A stretch of 64,000 bases of DNA from Bretschneidera sinensis (lineage: Eukaryota; Streptophyta; Magnoliopsida; Brassicales; Akaniaceae): the NCBI GenBank assembly GCA_023935145.1, contig CM043697.1, positions 44,888,501 to 44,952,500 of the forward strand, read 5' to 3'. Shown here in pieces: positions 13,395-25,925 of this stretch. A program made the position numbers and the translations under genes. Position 1 is the stretch's first letter, and every line of letters starts with the position of its first letter. Under the pieces are notes generated by a model that ran no database searches, was not told the DNA's origin, and saw only the letters and a list, made by a program, of their open reading frames with translations.

Positions 13395-15577
13395 TAAACT
13401 ATTCATGCATTCAATTCACGACTTTCACTACCTAGTCCCTATTCCAGCAAAAGGGTACACGAAGGCTATGGCCGAACAAAATGTGGACAAATCCTTCTCT
13501 GGATTGGGGCCTTACAAGAAGGGAAATCCTTCTTCCCTTCTTTCTCATTGAGCTCATTGCATTTTGAATAGAGAACCTGATTAGTGCATGGAAGGGAAAC
13601 CATTGTCATCTCATCGGATAGGCACATTATGCACTCTCCCTCCCGGTTTATACTTGCCCTTTTAGAATTATCCTAGATACTTGGAACCATTTTGAATGTA
13701 TTTGGAATCTGCTTCCTCATAACAACTAGATTTGTAGCCTTACTATCAGGAATACAACTTCCACAGCTTCCGTCGATGCCCTTTCTAAGTGCTTCTATTT
13801 TTGAGGTATACAACTTTAGTTTCAACTCAGACAATTTGCTCTCGAGCTCTTTGATACCTTCCATGTATTTCTGCATATCTTTTTCTGATTTGGCTATAGG
13901 TTCAAGTCACTCTCGTTCCTTTCTTATGGATGCAGCCTGTGCTAGTAGGTTTTCCTTTACCACCTTCTTTTGTTTCCATCTAGCTTGTATTTTGTAATCG
14001 GTCAATTGTTTCCAGTGAGAAAGTAAAAGACAATACGTGCATCTTTTTTTGAACAAGCAGTATTAGACAATGCTCCAGCAAATACAAAAACATGTTAGGA
14101 ATAAACAGTTTAGCCCAAAAGATTCAAGCACCCTAGTTAATACTTGAGAAATGAAAAGGTTTACAATATGTTGGAAAACAACTACAAAAAAAATGCATGC
14201 AATCCACTTTTGGTAAGGATTACTTGAATGGAAAATGCATTAGAAGTGTAGAACTATCATATAGTACAAGTAGGAGATCGCCAATTGTTTTTACTCTATG
14301 TTTTTCCCTTATTTCTTTTTATCCACCTAAATTTGACATTTGGGCCATATAAATTCAATAAGTAGAGGTTGAAAAGGTAAATTCCTGATTTAGTGTGTCT
14401 TATCCAATGAGTCGTATATATTAGAGGAATATGCACAATTATACACTTAGCTGGATTATTTTCCTTAAGCTTGAGATTTATGATAAGTCAAGAGGCAAAA
14501 CATTGTATATGAAAATACAGCCTTGTCACACTCTTATGAATATGTCATGAATAAAAGTATTCCATTGACTGAGCATCCTATAAGTAATATCTAAAAGGTA
14601 CCAATAATTTCATTACGAAGAAGCTAACCTCAATTTTTTTTTCTGACGATTCTTTGCCTTGTCTCTGCTCCTGGTCAGCTACCTTCCATTTCTCAGTCTC
14701 AAGCTCTTCTTGCAACAAGGCCTTCTTCCCATCCCGTGGCTGAAGATCCTTTAGTGCTTTTTTCTGCCTTCCTATTGCTTCTTGATAACTCGCAGTAGAC
14801 TCATTAGCCTCTAGTTTAACAGCTTCCATTTCTTTCTTCAACAGAGAATTTTCTACCTCAATCTTGCGTGCAGTAGTGTTAGCTCTCTGGATTTGTTAGT
14901 GGCATTGTTTAAGGCAGCTTTCATCTCATACAACTTTTTCATATTGTTCTACTCCAATATTTGCTTCTCAATTTTAAACTGTTACGCTACTTCCTTCTCT
15001 ACCCTTAGTGCTTTAAGTTCAGGTTGGTTCTTACTAAGTCTATAAGCAGCCTGCACGACCTTTCTGATTGGCCTACTTAGTCCAACTTTATAGTTCATTA
15101 TGTAATTCCTACCCCCGAGGAACTAACTTCTAAATCAATTCATCCTTCTTATCTTGAAGGATATACTTTTCTAGTGATTCATCATATGGAATTCTGACGT
15201 ACTAATCGGGTGTATTAGAAGACTCGGAAGCATTGATTTCAGGCTTCAGAGCAGGTTTCTTTTATGAAGAAGACAGTGCTGCAGAATTAGTATTTGCAGT
15301 AGGAAATGCAGTGCAATTCTTTGTAGGTATTGTTGAATAGTTATCTCTCACAGGCAAACCAAGTGAAGTATCAGTTGAAAAATGATTTTCATCTACTACA
15401 GGGGCTGCAGGCCCTACTTCAGTTTTTATATTTGGCGAAGCACTTTCCGTATTTACAATAGGTAGTTCAGGTGGCGGCTTCACTCTATCTTCAACAACAA
15501 AATCACCAACGGTGGCTAGCTTCCCTGTTCTGTAAGTCCCTTTCCCATAAGACCTGCATTTCTCCATATGAGAGGAT
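13395..15577 (-). pseudogene. RING-ligase pseudogene copy 6 (gene-proximal unit)
   Basis: Exon 1 part: 15577 to 14629. It begins inside the HMEKCRSYGKG motif (15567) and carries the VKPPPELP/VPTKNCTAFP segments, stops in the linker near 15210 and the coil (14890-14640). The Ser/Pro-rich segment that other copies have upstream is missing and replaced by unrelated sequence (15578-16597). Last exon: about 14000 to 13395. RING: CIMCLSDEM...LPCTNQ...SKCNEL...DFPSCK, again with His to Asn and loss of two Cys, the same losses as copy 5, so copies 5 and 6 share ancestry. As the unit nearest the surviving N-terminal domain it is probably the 3' part of the founder gene. Confidence 0.85.
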
Positions 15578-16597
15578 ATGATGATTTAAATTTATTTCAT
15601 GGGTTGAAACAAAAATTTCTTTGCTCTATGCCCAAAAACGAGTTAAATTCCCGGGTACCAAGTAAAGTTGAGCAAATCTAGTGGCTTCTCTTCATCCCTC
15701 CATTAGTTACGTTGACAACAATTTATGAAAAAGAAAGAAACAACTAAATTGAATTCTGCAAGGACCAAACTAATTACAGCTCATTCAAACAAACAAAATG
15801 ATGAAAGCTTTGATGACATCATTAATATTTGGGGAAACTAGACAGATTTTACAATGCGGATAATTATGGCCAGAGGGAAAAAATGAGTTTGCTAAAAAAG
15901 ATAAGAAAATTCAGCATACCATGTATAAAGAAACAAAGCTATATGAAAGTACAGTTACTAAAACATGCTTTCAGTTTTTCACCTTAATTGACAAAAAATC
16001 TTGGCTAGATCAGGTCTAAATTTCCTTTAGTTAGACTCCCTTGAAACTTCACTGGTAATTTTAGGGAACTTTACTGATAATATCAATATAGACGTGGGAT
16101 CCATGTGGTGAAAAATTTGCAGCATGTTCAGTCTACAACCATTTAGATTTAGCAACTAAAATATAGTGCTCATAAGGTTACGAAAGCCCGTTTACATTTT
16201 CTAGCGAAAGATGATATTTTGGCTAACGTTAGGGAATCCCTTTAAGCATGCTTAAGCAAATGTGCTCTAACTTACATAGACAAGTTATGAGGGGAATGTT
16301 GATTTTAGAAAAGTTGAGGTTAAGTCGTAGTTAGAGCTAAGTATAAAAGATGTTAATGTAATTTACCCAAAAGAATCCTACTCGAGAAAAATATGAGAAT
16401 ATTTTTTTTGAATGAAAATAAAAATATAAGAAATTATGAATAACCTAAGAAGCACATTATGGAATTTATAGACATAAAAATAATATACTACTCCATATGC
16501 TATCATATCAGTTGATAACTCGAAACATATCATTTCTTCATTGTACAGACGATAAACAAATGAGTTAAATTACAAATTTCTATAAGAAAAAAAAAGT
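15578..16597. other. Unclassified insertion replacing part of exon 1 of the founder gene
   Basis: On both sides lie parts of RING-ligase exon 1. This 1.0-kb block is AT-rich, non-coding and takes the place of the exon segment found in the other copies. I see no terminal repeats or coding content. Its right part (16365-16590) is repeated at 29650-29872. Confidence 0.5.
16365..16590 (+). repeat. Direct repeat A, left copy (partner 29650-29872)
   Basis: About 225 bp align by eye with 29650-29872 over nearly the full length in the same orientation, with scattered substitutions and small gaps (shared 'ttatagac..aaaa..aatatactact' and 'cgaaacatatcatttcttcatt'). Either a piece of an unclassified repeat or an old duplicated piece of the locus. 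Confidence 0.75.
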
Positions 16598-17040
16598 TTC
16601 AGAGCATTGAACCACCAATGATTGCTAGTAAGGGAACTAGAAGAGCTCTTTCCCAAGCCTTCTTTACAACCAAGAGTACTCAATAGATCTCCCTCCATTT
16701 GACTTGCTTGCAAAACATTTAAGTCACACACTAACAACCACCATATTGCTTCTACAATTGCTAGGGATTGCTTAACCTCCCTAAGAACACTAATCATCTC
16801 CAGCATTATATATGCCACCAGATGCTGCAAATCCTAAAACATATGATCTGTTGACCCATTAACTCCCTTTCCTTTCTTTAAAAGATCTAGACTATCATTT
16901 AAAAAGTTGGACACAAGGTCCTGACTCGCATGGTAAAAACCATGCCTAGAAATAGACTTTCAGCAACATCCTCACCGTAGCCATATTCAACAATATGCTT
17001 AATTGCATTATAGAAAACTTTGTGCAAATTATACAACAAT
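16598..17040 (-). pseudogene. N-terminal exon of the RF298/MIP1-like founder gene (3' side of element E1)
   Basis: Minus-strand reading matches the N-terminal domain of RF298/RF4/MIP1-type proteins: VFYNAIKHIVEYGYGEDVAES, a one-base frame shift, then SQDLVSNFLNDSLDLL, a TAG, LQHLVAYIMLEMISVLREV and AIWWLLVCDLNVLQASQMEGD. It ends in SNHWWFNAL, the point where the tandem copies begin. The reading continues without gap on the far side of element E1 at 28954. This is the only copy of the N-terminal domain in the window. The frame shift, the stop and the LTR element make it a pseudogene. Confidence 0.85.
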
Positions 17041-17141
17041 TGTAATGACCCATCCCAAGTTGGCCAGCCCTGAGACGGTGTCGTCTCTTTTTGAAATTTC
17101 AGCATGACACATATATGCAACAATATAAAACATACATCGAC

Positions 17142-17144
<3 letters not shown>

Positions 17145-17203
<59 letters not shown>

Positions 17204-17208
17204 CACAT
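17145..17208. repeat. (TA)n(CA)n microsatellite
   Basis: Uninterrupted TA dinucleotides to about 17192, followed by a short ACACAC run, inside the E1 3' LTR. Confidence 0.95.
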
Positions 17209-17982
17209 CAATCCTCAACCCTCAACAGGGGAGTTACATTATTAAAATTTCAACTGAAATAATATATACTACATATTATGCATGAATATCTATAATTTTT
17301 TTCTTCTTCCATTAGACTGAAGATGTGGACCACGAGACTTACAAATAACAACTTAGTCTGAATCTTAGCTCTCAAATCTATTTTTCCTGCTCACTACCTG
17401 AAATTATTTAACAATGAGAAGTGAGCTTCACAAGCTCAGTGAATTAAATTTACTAGAAGTACTCGATTATATACTTCCAGTCACATCTTATAATTCAATC
17501 ATTTCTAATTCATCAATATTAATCATCTATCTCTTCACATATAATAATTCAATCTTTCAAAACACTTCCAATAATTCATCTATATCTTATATGATTCAAT
17601 AATAATATTTTATGATCACTACTCATATCATAGTTCCAACCATTTATCAATGTCTTCTTTAGTTAATCATCAAACATATCAGTTTTTTCTTCTCATATAT
17701 TTAATCATCTTGAGACTATCAATTCAACATCATTATTTACTTCGTTATAAGGTTCACAGCAAATAATGAATCAATCAAATAATTTTTATCATATCATACT
17801 TTCATATTTCTTTCTCATCATCTCTGTCTCTCTGTGAGACTCATTTATCCATAAATAATTTCACAATCAAGACCGATAATTTAGTATCCAAATTAATAAT
17901 AATCAATATTTAAAACAAATATAATGCATGAATTTAAATTTTCTTTCTTTCTTTCTCATCAGATCATTTCATATTATCATCT

Positions 17983-18201
17983 GGGAACGTTTTCCCACAT
18001 GTCGACATGTTTTAGCTAGATTAACTACCATCCTGGTCTTTTTTTTTATTAGATCAGCTGCCTTCCTGGTCTTTTCAACTAGACCAACTGTCTTTCTAGT
18101 CTATTTTTTTTTTGCTAAACTAGTTATCTTCCTGGTTTTTTTAGCTAGACCAGCTGCATTCCTAGTCTTTTTAGCTAGACCAGCTGCATTCCTGGTCTTT
18201 T
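17983..18201 (-). repeat. E1 3' LTR: palindrome plus hairpin-unit tandem array
   Basis: Starts with GGGAA-cgtt-TTCCC (17983-17996) and the perfect 14-bp palindrome ACATGTCGACATGT (17997-18010). Six units of about 31 bp follow, with the core AGACCAG-N8-CTGGTCT, whose 7-bp arms are complementary. The last unit is perfect; others keep most pairs. The equivalent array in the other LTR is at 27983-28097. Confidence 0.85.
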
Positions 18202-19094
18202 CTTTTATGCATATGAGCAACAATATGCAAGCAAGCATACATCAAAACATTCAATTCAATTATCTAGCTCTTTCTTAAAATTATTATTTTTATCGTATTT
18301 ATTAAATATTCTCCTCATACATCATATTAACTTTTCAATCATATTTTTTTTTAGAATTTTCATATAAAGTTTCAACATATTTTTCATTTATTCATGTAAT
18401 TAATATTCATCATATTATTAAATCCATAATCAATAAACCATTTCAATTACCATACTTATCAAAAAGTACTTCGTTAAATCATTATGATTCAACCATTTAT
18501 TCAAGCATCATAAATTCATATTTTTATTGGTTTCGATTACTAAAAGTAAATCTAACTCACAATGTAGCACTTAAAGCTACCTGTAGATCACCTCTTTGCC
18601 TTTCCTGCTCATTTCAGTAATTTCTTGAGATTGCTGATCACCAATACCTCAAATGTATTGCTAATCACCAACACCTCAAATGTGATGACATCTTGCTATT
18701 GTAATTTGGATGATTGTACTATCTCTAATATTGGAGAAAGTTTCTTTATAACTTTTTGCTAAGAAATTTGAATTGAAGAAAAAAAGAAACCAAATAGGAT
18801 TTGGTAAGAAATAACAAAATAAAACAAAAAACTCAATTTTTATTACAACTGCCCCCACCATTCTGCCTATTTTTTTTTTCTTTTCATGTGTCTTGCATGC
18901 AAGACACTTTACATATACCTCATCCAAGTGGTTGTCCCCATTTTTTTTTTTTGTAACCAAACCTAGACGCTTCCAGGGTTTTTTTTCAAAACAATTATTT
19001 TTATTCAATAATAAATCTTTCATGAATATATTATTTTAATTCAATGTAAATAAAATTACTTCTTTACCCTTGTTTTAAGAATACGGGTATTACA

Positions 19095-19108
19095 ATTCTA
19101 CCCACCTT
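19095..19108 (-). other. E1 polypurine tract
   Basis: Minus strand reads AAGGTGGGTAGAAT directly before the 3' LTR, identical in core to the tract of E2 (57430-57443). Known role: primer for plus-strand DNA synthesis. Confidence 0.85.
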
Positions 19109-20577
19109 ATAAAAATTTTGTCCCCGAAATTTTCTTACCTAACTCATGAAAAAAGCTGAGGTTACTCTTTCCTCATTCTTGCCTCATGCTCCTAAGTAAT
19201 TTCTTCAACATCTTTGTTTTGCCATAATACTTGAATCAAAATAATAACTTTATTACACAAGACTTGTTCCTATATGTCTATAATTCTGATTGATACTCGC
19301 ATAAAAGTCAAATCTTCTTGAAGTTCTATAGCCTGATTCAAAATACTATGGGATTCATCATATAAATACTTTCTCAAAAGTGAAACATGAAACACATTGT
19401 GTAATTGCTTTAACTCTGAAGGCAAATCCAATCTATATGCTTCTGGTCTAATTCTTTCAATTAACTTATATGGCCCCCCAAATCTCTAACTCAATTTCCC
19501 TTTCTTTTTAAATCTCAAAACACATTTCTATGGAGATATCTTCAAAAACATCCAGTCACAAACCTGAAACTCAAAAGGTCGTCTTCTATTATCAGCATAT
19601 CTCTTCTATCTGTTATGTGCTGGTCTAAGGTTCTCTCTAACCAGTTTGATCATCTCAGTAGTCAAATCTATCATTTATGGACCAAATATCTTTTTTTCTC
19701 CAACTTCTTCCCAACATACTGAAGTTTTGCACCTTCTACCATATAAAGCCTCAAATGGTGCCATCCCATTACTAACTTGATACTGATTATTGTATGCAAA
19801 CTCAATCAATGGTAAATAAGCATCCCAGCTTACTGAGAAACTCAATACACTTGCCCTCAGCATATCTTCTAGTATTATGATGATGCTCTCTGTCTGCCCA
19901 TCAGTTTGTGGATGAAAAGTTGTACTAAATTGTAACTCCGTACCCATAGCTTCTTGAAAACCCCACCAAAATCTAGAAGTGAATCTATAATCTCTATCTA
20001 ATACAATGCTTAAAGGTACTCCATGTAATCTCACAATTTCTGCTACATACAATTCAACCAACTTTTCAGGACTCCAGGTAGTTTTAATAGGAAGGAAATG
20101 CGAATACTTAGAAAGTCTATTCACTATAACCCATACAGCATCATGACTTCTCTGGGTACGAGGAAAACCAGAAACAAAATCTATACTTACATTCTTCCAT
20201 GGCCATTCAGGTACTGGAAGAGGTTGTAATAAACTTGTCGGATGTCTATTCTTAGACTTCACTTGTTGACAAATCAAGCATCTAGAAATATACTCAGCTA
20301 CATCTTTCTTCATCCCTAACCACCAATAATTCTGTCTCAACCTCTTATACATCTTATTATTACTCGGGTGCATAGAATACACAGAATCATGAGCCTCTCT
20401 TAGTATCTCATTTCTCATTTCAACATAATTGAAAACTTAAACTCTATGTCCCAATACCACCATACAATCTTCTCTAATTCTAAACCTAGTCGGCTTCCCA
20501 CTCAATATTTCCTATCTGATCTTCTCTATCCTTTAATCTCTACTCTGCATATGTAACAAGCGATCAATAATAGAAGA
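19109..20577 (-). pseudogene. E1 integrase
   Basis: Open for 247 codons at 20418-19675. It has the zinc-binding N-domain (AHDSVYSMHP ... CLICQQVK) and the core with D in SIDFVSG, D in LDRDYRFTS and E in QTDGQTES. The upstream part down from 20577 and the C-terminal domain (19674-19130) are broken by stops. Integrase joins the element's DNA into the host chromosome. Compared with E2, Trp and Arg codons have often become stops or Lys/Gln. Confidence 0.85.
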
Positions 20578-22094
20578 CTATACCACCATATTTGCCATCA
20601 ATACTCCTTTATCATTGATACTTAACTGCATTCTCATTTCTCTCAGTTCTACCATAAAGATAATATCATGACTCCTAATAACAGATAATCTCCCTGTAGA
20701 TTTTCTACTCAATGTATCAGCTACTACATTAGTCTTCCCTGGATGATAGTGAATTGTACAATCATAGTCACTAATCAACTTCATCCACCTCATTTGCCTC
20801 AAACTCTATACAGATGATGTCTCCAAATCTTTAAAGAAAAAACTATGGTAGCCAATTCTAAGTCATGGGTCGGGTAATTTCTCTCATGGTTCTTCAATTG
20901 CCTAGAAGTATAGGCTATAACTTTTCCATGTTGCATCAACACACATCCTAACCCCTAATGTGACGCACCACTATGTACCATAAATCCTTCATCACTAAAA
21001 GGAAGCACTAATACCGGGGTAGTAGTTAATTTCTCTTTCAATAGTTGGAAACTTTTCTCACATTCTTCTGACCACATAAACTTCATTTTCTTCCTTGTCA
21101 ACCTGGTCAATGGTACAACAATAATAGAAAAATTATGGATAAACCTCCTATAATAACCAACTAACCCAAAAAAGCTTCTAATTTCAGTCGCACTAATGGG
21201 TTTTTCCTAATTCAACATTGCTTTTACTTTCTGTGGGTCAGCTGCTATATCATCTCCTGACATAACATGCCCTAAGAAAGATATTTCACTCAAACAAAAC
21301 TCACACTTAGAGAACTTTGCATACAATTTCTCTCTCCTTAGAATTTCCAACACTATCTCTAAATGTTGCCCATGCTCTTCTTCATTTTTGGAATATACCA
21401 GAATATTATTAATAAATACAATCAAAAATCTATCCAAAAATGGTTTAAGCACTCGATGTATTAAATCCATAAATTCTGCAGAAGCATTAGTCAACCCAAA
21501 TGGCATTATAAGGAACTCAAGATGGCCATAACGTGTCCTAAAAGCAGTCTTAGGCACATCTCCCTATTTTATTCTCAACTGATGATAATCCAATCTTAGG
21601 TCTATCTTAGAAAACATCCTAACTCCCTGTAACTGCTCGAATAAATCATCTATCCTGGGCAAAGGATATTTATTCTTAATGGTGATCTTATTTAACTGTC
21701 TAAAATCAATACACAACCTCATCATTCCATCCTTCTTCTTTACAAACAACACAGGGGCTCCCCAAGGCGACATACTAGGTTGAATAAATTATTTATTTAG
21801 CAACTTTTAAAGCTGAACTTTCAATTCTCTCAACTCAACTGGTTCCATTCTATAAGGTGCTATAGATATGAGTGCTGATACCGGAATCACCTCAATAGAA
21901 AATTCAATCTCCTTGTTGGGAGGCAAACCAGACAACTCCTTAGGGAACACATCAGAAAAATCTTTCACTACAAAGATTTATTCTAACTTCCTAATCTCTT
22001 TTCTAGAATCCACCACATATGCCAAATACCCATCACAATCATTCTTTAACCATTTACTAGCAATCAGGTAGGAATAAGATAGTTTGCAAGTATC
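20578..22094 (-). pseudogene. E1 reverse transcriptase and RNase H
   Basis: RT motifs: [15 protein letters not shown] (21773 down), [42 protein letters not shown], then [12 protein letters not shown] and the catalytic box, which reads FINNILVYS instead of FIDDILVYS (about 21400): both catalytic Asp are Asn. RNase H and the connection domain follow (to 20578), ending in [18 protein letters not shown]. Several stops break the frame. The upper end is joined to the protease region by the Harbinger-like insertion. Confidence 0.87.
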
Positions 22095-22349
22095 TTAGGG
22101 CATGTTTGGTAATAGTTTTCAGTTTTCAGTGTTCGAAAACTGTTTTCGAAAAGGGTTTCTGAAAATAGTTTTCTGATGTTTTCAGAAGAAAACATGTTTG
22201 GATAACTATAACTCGAAAACTATTTCCAAAACTGAAAACAGTGAAAAGTTGTTTGGATAATCAGTATTCGAAAACTGTTTTGAAAATAGAAAAATGTTTG
22301 GATTACATCTTCTTGTAATTGTTTTCAGTTTTCAATGTTCAACTTAAAT

Positions 22350-25300
22350 TTTAATATCTGAAATTAATTTTATTTCTCATATTTATTAAATACAATTTTT
22401 TAAGCACACACCAAATACTTGAAAATAATTAATATTATTTTATTTTTAAAATGTTAGTATTTTTTATATATCATCGATCAAAAAGCAGCATAAGCTTAGA
22501 AAAACAGATTGATTTAGGCAGCAACATCAAGTTCTTTCTGTTTTAGATTATAGTAGGAAAAAAACTGGGGAAAAAAATTCTCTTCCTTTTAGTTTTATCA
22601 CCAACCATTTTACCTGAGGAATATAAAAAAAAATTAAAGAAAAACAAACAAATTTGATACCATTGTTACTTTGCTCATGATTAACATATAAGGTCCATTA
22701 ATATAATCCACATTTATAACATACAATGGAAAATGAAACACAATCTCGTTGGCAAGGCTAGCAAGCAGAGTAGCAAAACTTATCTCTCGATTCCACCTAT
22801 TGCTATCAGTAATGAATTCTGAAAGATCATTTAACCAACATTGACAACATGGTACATCTTTAATGGCAAAGACAGTTTCATCCTGAAGATAGCTACAAAG
22901 ATGAATTTTGGAAAAATGAAAACCACATAGTATTTCAAGTGAAAGTGATAGTGATAAAGTGATGCATTACATGACAAAAAATGTCACTTGGCTGGACTTG
23001 AATGTCACAATGAAATTAAACAGAGAATAATAAATCATCAAGCATATCAAATAAATGGCGTACAATCATGAATATTTATACAACTACTACAATTGCCTAA
23101 AATTTGTCTCTGTGTTCCTCCCCTTCTCATTTTCCTTTTCTGGCTTTCCTCGGACAATCCATCACCCACTTATTTGACTCTTTGCCCATTTGCAATAGGA
23201 AGATGCTTCATGTACAATTTTGAACTTCAATGCAATAGTATAAATGGGGGAATAGCCCTTTAAACTTGCATCCTTTGCGCTAGTGTCATTACCATAAGCA
23301 AGTCCAGGATTTGACTAAGATTTCAATGATTTGGATTTGTCTATCACTGGAGGCCACATTGAGAAAATCAATATGTTGCTTTTCTCCCTATAGCAGCAGC
23401 CAACCCAAGCTCCTTACATTGCTCCTACCCATACCCAAGCTCCTACCCATACCCATGAAAAGACAAGCAAGAAGCAGCATAAGCTTAGAAAAAAAATCAG
23501 TTGCAATTCTTATGATCTAGGCAGCAGAGATAGGCAATTCTTAGATAAAGTCAAAAGCAGCCATATGGAACAAACAACAAGCACAAGTAAATGTTAATAA
23601 GTCTGGTTATTGGCAGGAGGAGATGCATTGGATATTTCTAATCTCAATAGCAGCTATGGTAAATGTTAATATGTAACTTGAAAATGCTTATGATCTAGGC
23701 AGCAGAGATGGAGATCACAGGTAAATGCTATGAAATACCAACACCAACACCAACACCAACCCTCTTATAACCTGAAGAAAAATAAGAGGTTGTATTTGCA
23801 GCAAATGCAGATGAAGAAGGCCTTCTATTTTTTTTATATAAATAATTGACCAAAATCAAATAGGTAAAATGAAAAAATGAGAGAAAAAATGGAGCACCAT
23901 CACCGATATTCTTGCTTGCAAAATTGTTTGTGGTCTAGAGCAAAATCACTAATCATTCAACTCTATATGGTGGTGATTCCAACTAACAAGAGATTATCAT
24001 GGGAAAAGTTGTTGATCATAGCCCTGGGCAATCTGGATTTCTATTAGCCATTATTTTAGATTTTGAATGGGTGATGGGGTTCACCATGATTAATCCTCAA
24101 TGAGAAAGTTGCACACAAAGCATACCTATAAATTCCCAAAATGCTCAATTACAATCCATTCTCAATTAAAAAGGTTCAAGGCACCTCTAAGCAAGTCAGC
24201 TCAACTCAATTCATGGAAATTTACACTAAAACCAAGTATATAAGAAAAATTTCAGCCGAAACTGAATGGCATACCATTCTACAGATAAATAGACGCTGTG
24301 AAAATCGTAAAAGGTGACTACTTCATAAAAAGGATCCCATTAAAATGTAAAAACTCGTCTATGGGGAAATATAACCCATTTATCTACATAAAGGGTATAA
24401 ATAATGAGAAAAAGAAAAGCAAAGAAAGTCAGGCTACAACAATTATATCATGATCTGCAATGGGCATATAAATAACAAGGGATTCAAAATATGCTCAGAA
24501 CCACACCTCTTCAGTTCTGATGAACCAGAGACTTAATAACCAACCAAGACAGCATAAATTAACCAGTAAATATTAATAAAAAAATAACTTCACAGAATCT
24601 GATTTCATAGATTAATCCAGCAAGCATAAAGCCTTAATCAACACAGAGACAAGTAGACAACCCACAGATAATACATAATCAAACTAGCATCCAACCATAG
24701 ATGAAATTCAACACAACTCAGGGATGTTTTAGCCAAGACAAGAACAGAGGATTCCAACTCATCATTATTTGTCCGAAGGAAAAAGAAAATAACCATACAT
24801 TTTACATAAAATGAGATCCAACTAATATATACTATTAGATCTAAATAAAAAATTAATTAGAGAGATAATAAACACTGGATTTCAGTGAGAAAGAAGACTT
24901 CACTCCTTTAAACCCATTTAAACATTTGAGATAGCACACAAATCAGATATTTCAAATAAAAATCCAAAACCCAACAGCCACTTCATTGAACCAATTATTA
25001 ACACAGAAAGAAGAAAAAACAAGGATTAATTTCCATAGTTGCAACCCAAGCACATATCCAAACAAGGATTAATCGACTTCTTTTTCGACTAATCCCCTAA
25101 ATTTTCTCAACAACCAAACATAGGATATTGTAGCCGCTTAAAACACCAACTCCAAACAAACAATCGCATAATAAGCTTGATAGAATCAAATCTTTGCAAA
25201 AAGATTCTCAGCAACCAAACAAAAGGTACGACAAACCCATCAAGCAAAATCAACAAATGAAATTATAAAAAAAAAAAAAACAGATGCCATGAAATTTAGT

Positions 25301-25380
25301 TTACCCTTTCCTCTCCTTCTCTCAAACTCCTTAAGGGTCCAAACAGAAGAAGATAATTGTAAGCCCGTCAAGCGTAGAGA
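22350..25380. other. Interior of the Harbinger-like element, AT-rich
   Basis: No ORF with recognisable homology. A motif of about 20 bp ('agcagcataagcttagaaaa' / 'cttatgatctaggcagcaga') recurs at 22483, 23475, 23505 and 23688. A short (ACACCA)n run lies at 23739-23762. Base composition is intron-like. Confidence 0.4.
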
Positions 25381-25457
25381 GAATATCAAAGAGAAAAAAA
25401 GAAAGAAAATAGAAAAAGATAATCAGAAGTAGAAGCAGCCCAGTTCAATAACTTACT

Positions 25458-25925
25458 TTGAAAATGGAGATGCTTCATCTTTGAGCAGAGAGAAGCCAAG
25501 AAAAAATCGACACTCATTGCCCTGCGTATCCCCACCAAAAACCCCAAACCCAGCACCACCACTATCGATACTCTCCACTGGTCCCATTGTCCTTCTCCCT
25601 CTGTGAAATCCGAGCCTCGCTCAGATCGGACAACCAATTGGCGTCTCCTCCGTTGCCAAACAGCTCCCCGCTCGAGTCGGTCGCCACAGCGACGGGGAAA
25701 TTCAATCATGTACCGTACGCTGCGGTTGCCCCCACAGAGCAGCACCTCAGGGAGACAGGCTTATTACTGCTGGTGTTGTTGTTGTTGATGTCGTCGTCGA
25801 TGAGGGAGATAAGAGAGCAGAGAGTAGAGAGAAGAGAAAAGAGAGTCATGATTTTTAAGCTGAAGAGTGAAAATGAAAACCGAAAATCAGTGTTTGAAAA
25901 CCCTTGTTTTGAAAACAATGTTTAA
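25458..25925 (-). other. Possible captured first exon of an unknown host gene
   Basis: This is a GC-rich island in an AT-rich element. Minus strand: a pyrimidine-rich leader (25880-25800) and a GC-rich coding-like stretch, open in more than one frame (25745-25386 for 119 codons; 25918-25706 for 70). It ends at a strong 5' splice donor (TTTTCAAA|GTAAGT at about 25458). I recognise no protein family. The pattern fits the 5' end of a host gene picked up by the transposon, but a random CpG-rich stretch cannot be excluded. Confidence 0.4.

Larger units (their letters stand above)
1..15577 (-). repeat. Six-unit tandem array of RF298/MIP1-like RING E3 ligase pseudogenes
   Basis: The same ordered landmarks recur on the minus strand: Ser/Pro-rich segment, coiled coil, intron, second coiled coil, RING, spacer. 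The coil landmark of the last exon falls at about 178, 2127, 4516, 7644, 10746 and 13858, so full units are 3.10-3.13 kb; the two leftmost are shortened by internal deletions. Each unit starts in the middle of exon 1 (the segment encoding the D-K-S-G-S motif) and ends 0.4-0.5 kb past the RING, so the duplicated block lacks the gene's own 5' end. The array runs off the left edge of the window. Its right end at 15577 is a sharp loss of similarity. Confidence 0.9.
17041..19094 (-). repeat. E1 3' LTR
   Basis: 2054 bp, bounded by TGTAAT...TTACA and the ACAAT duplication on its outer side, with a polypurine tract on its inner side. It is about 850 bp longer than its partner (27755-28953), mainly because the partner lacks the part equivalent to about 17360-17935 and the (TA)n block. 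Confidence 0.9.

Noticed and set aside
17928..18278. Plus-strand ORF of 116 codons with repeated LVFxARPAAF
   Set aside because: Made by the hairpin-unit array in the E1 LTR; not a protein repeat under selection.
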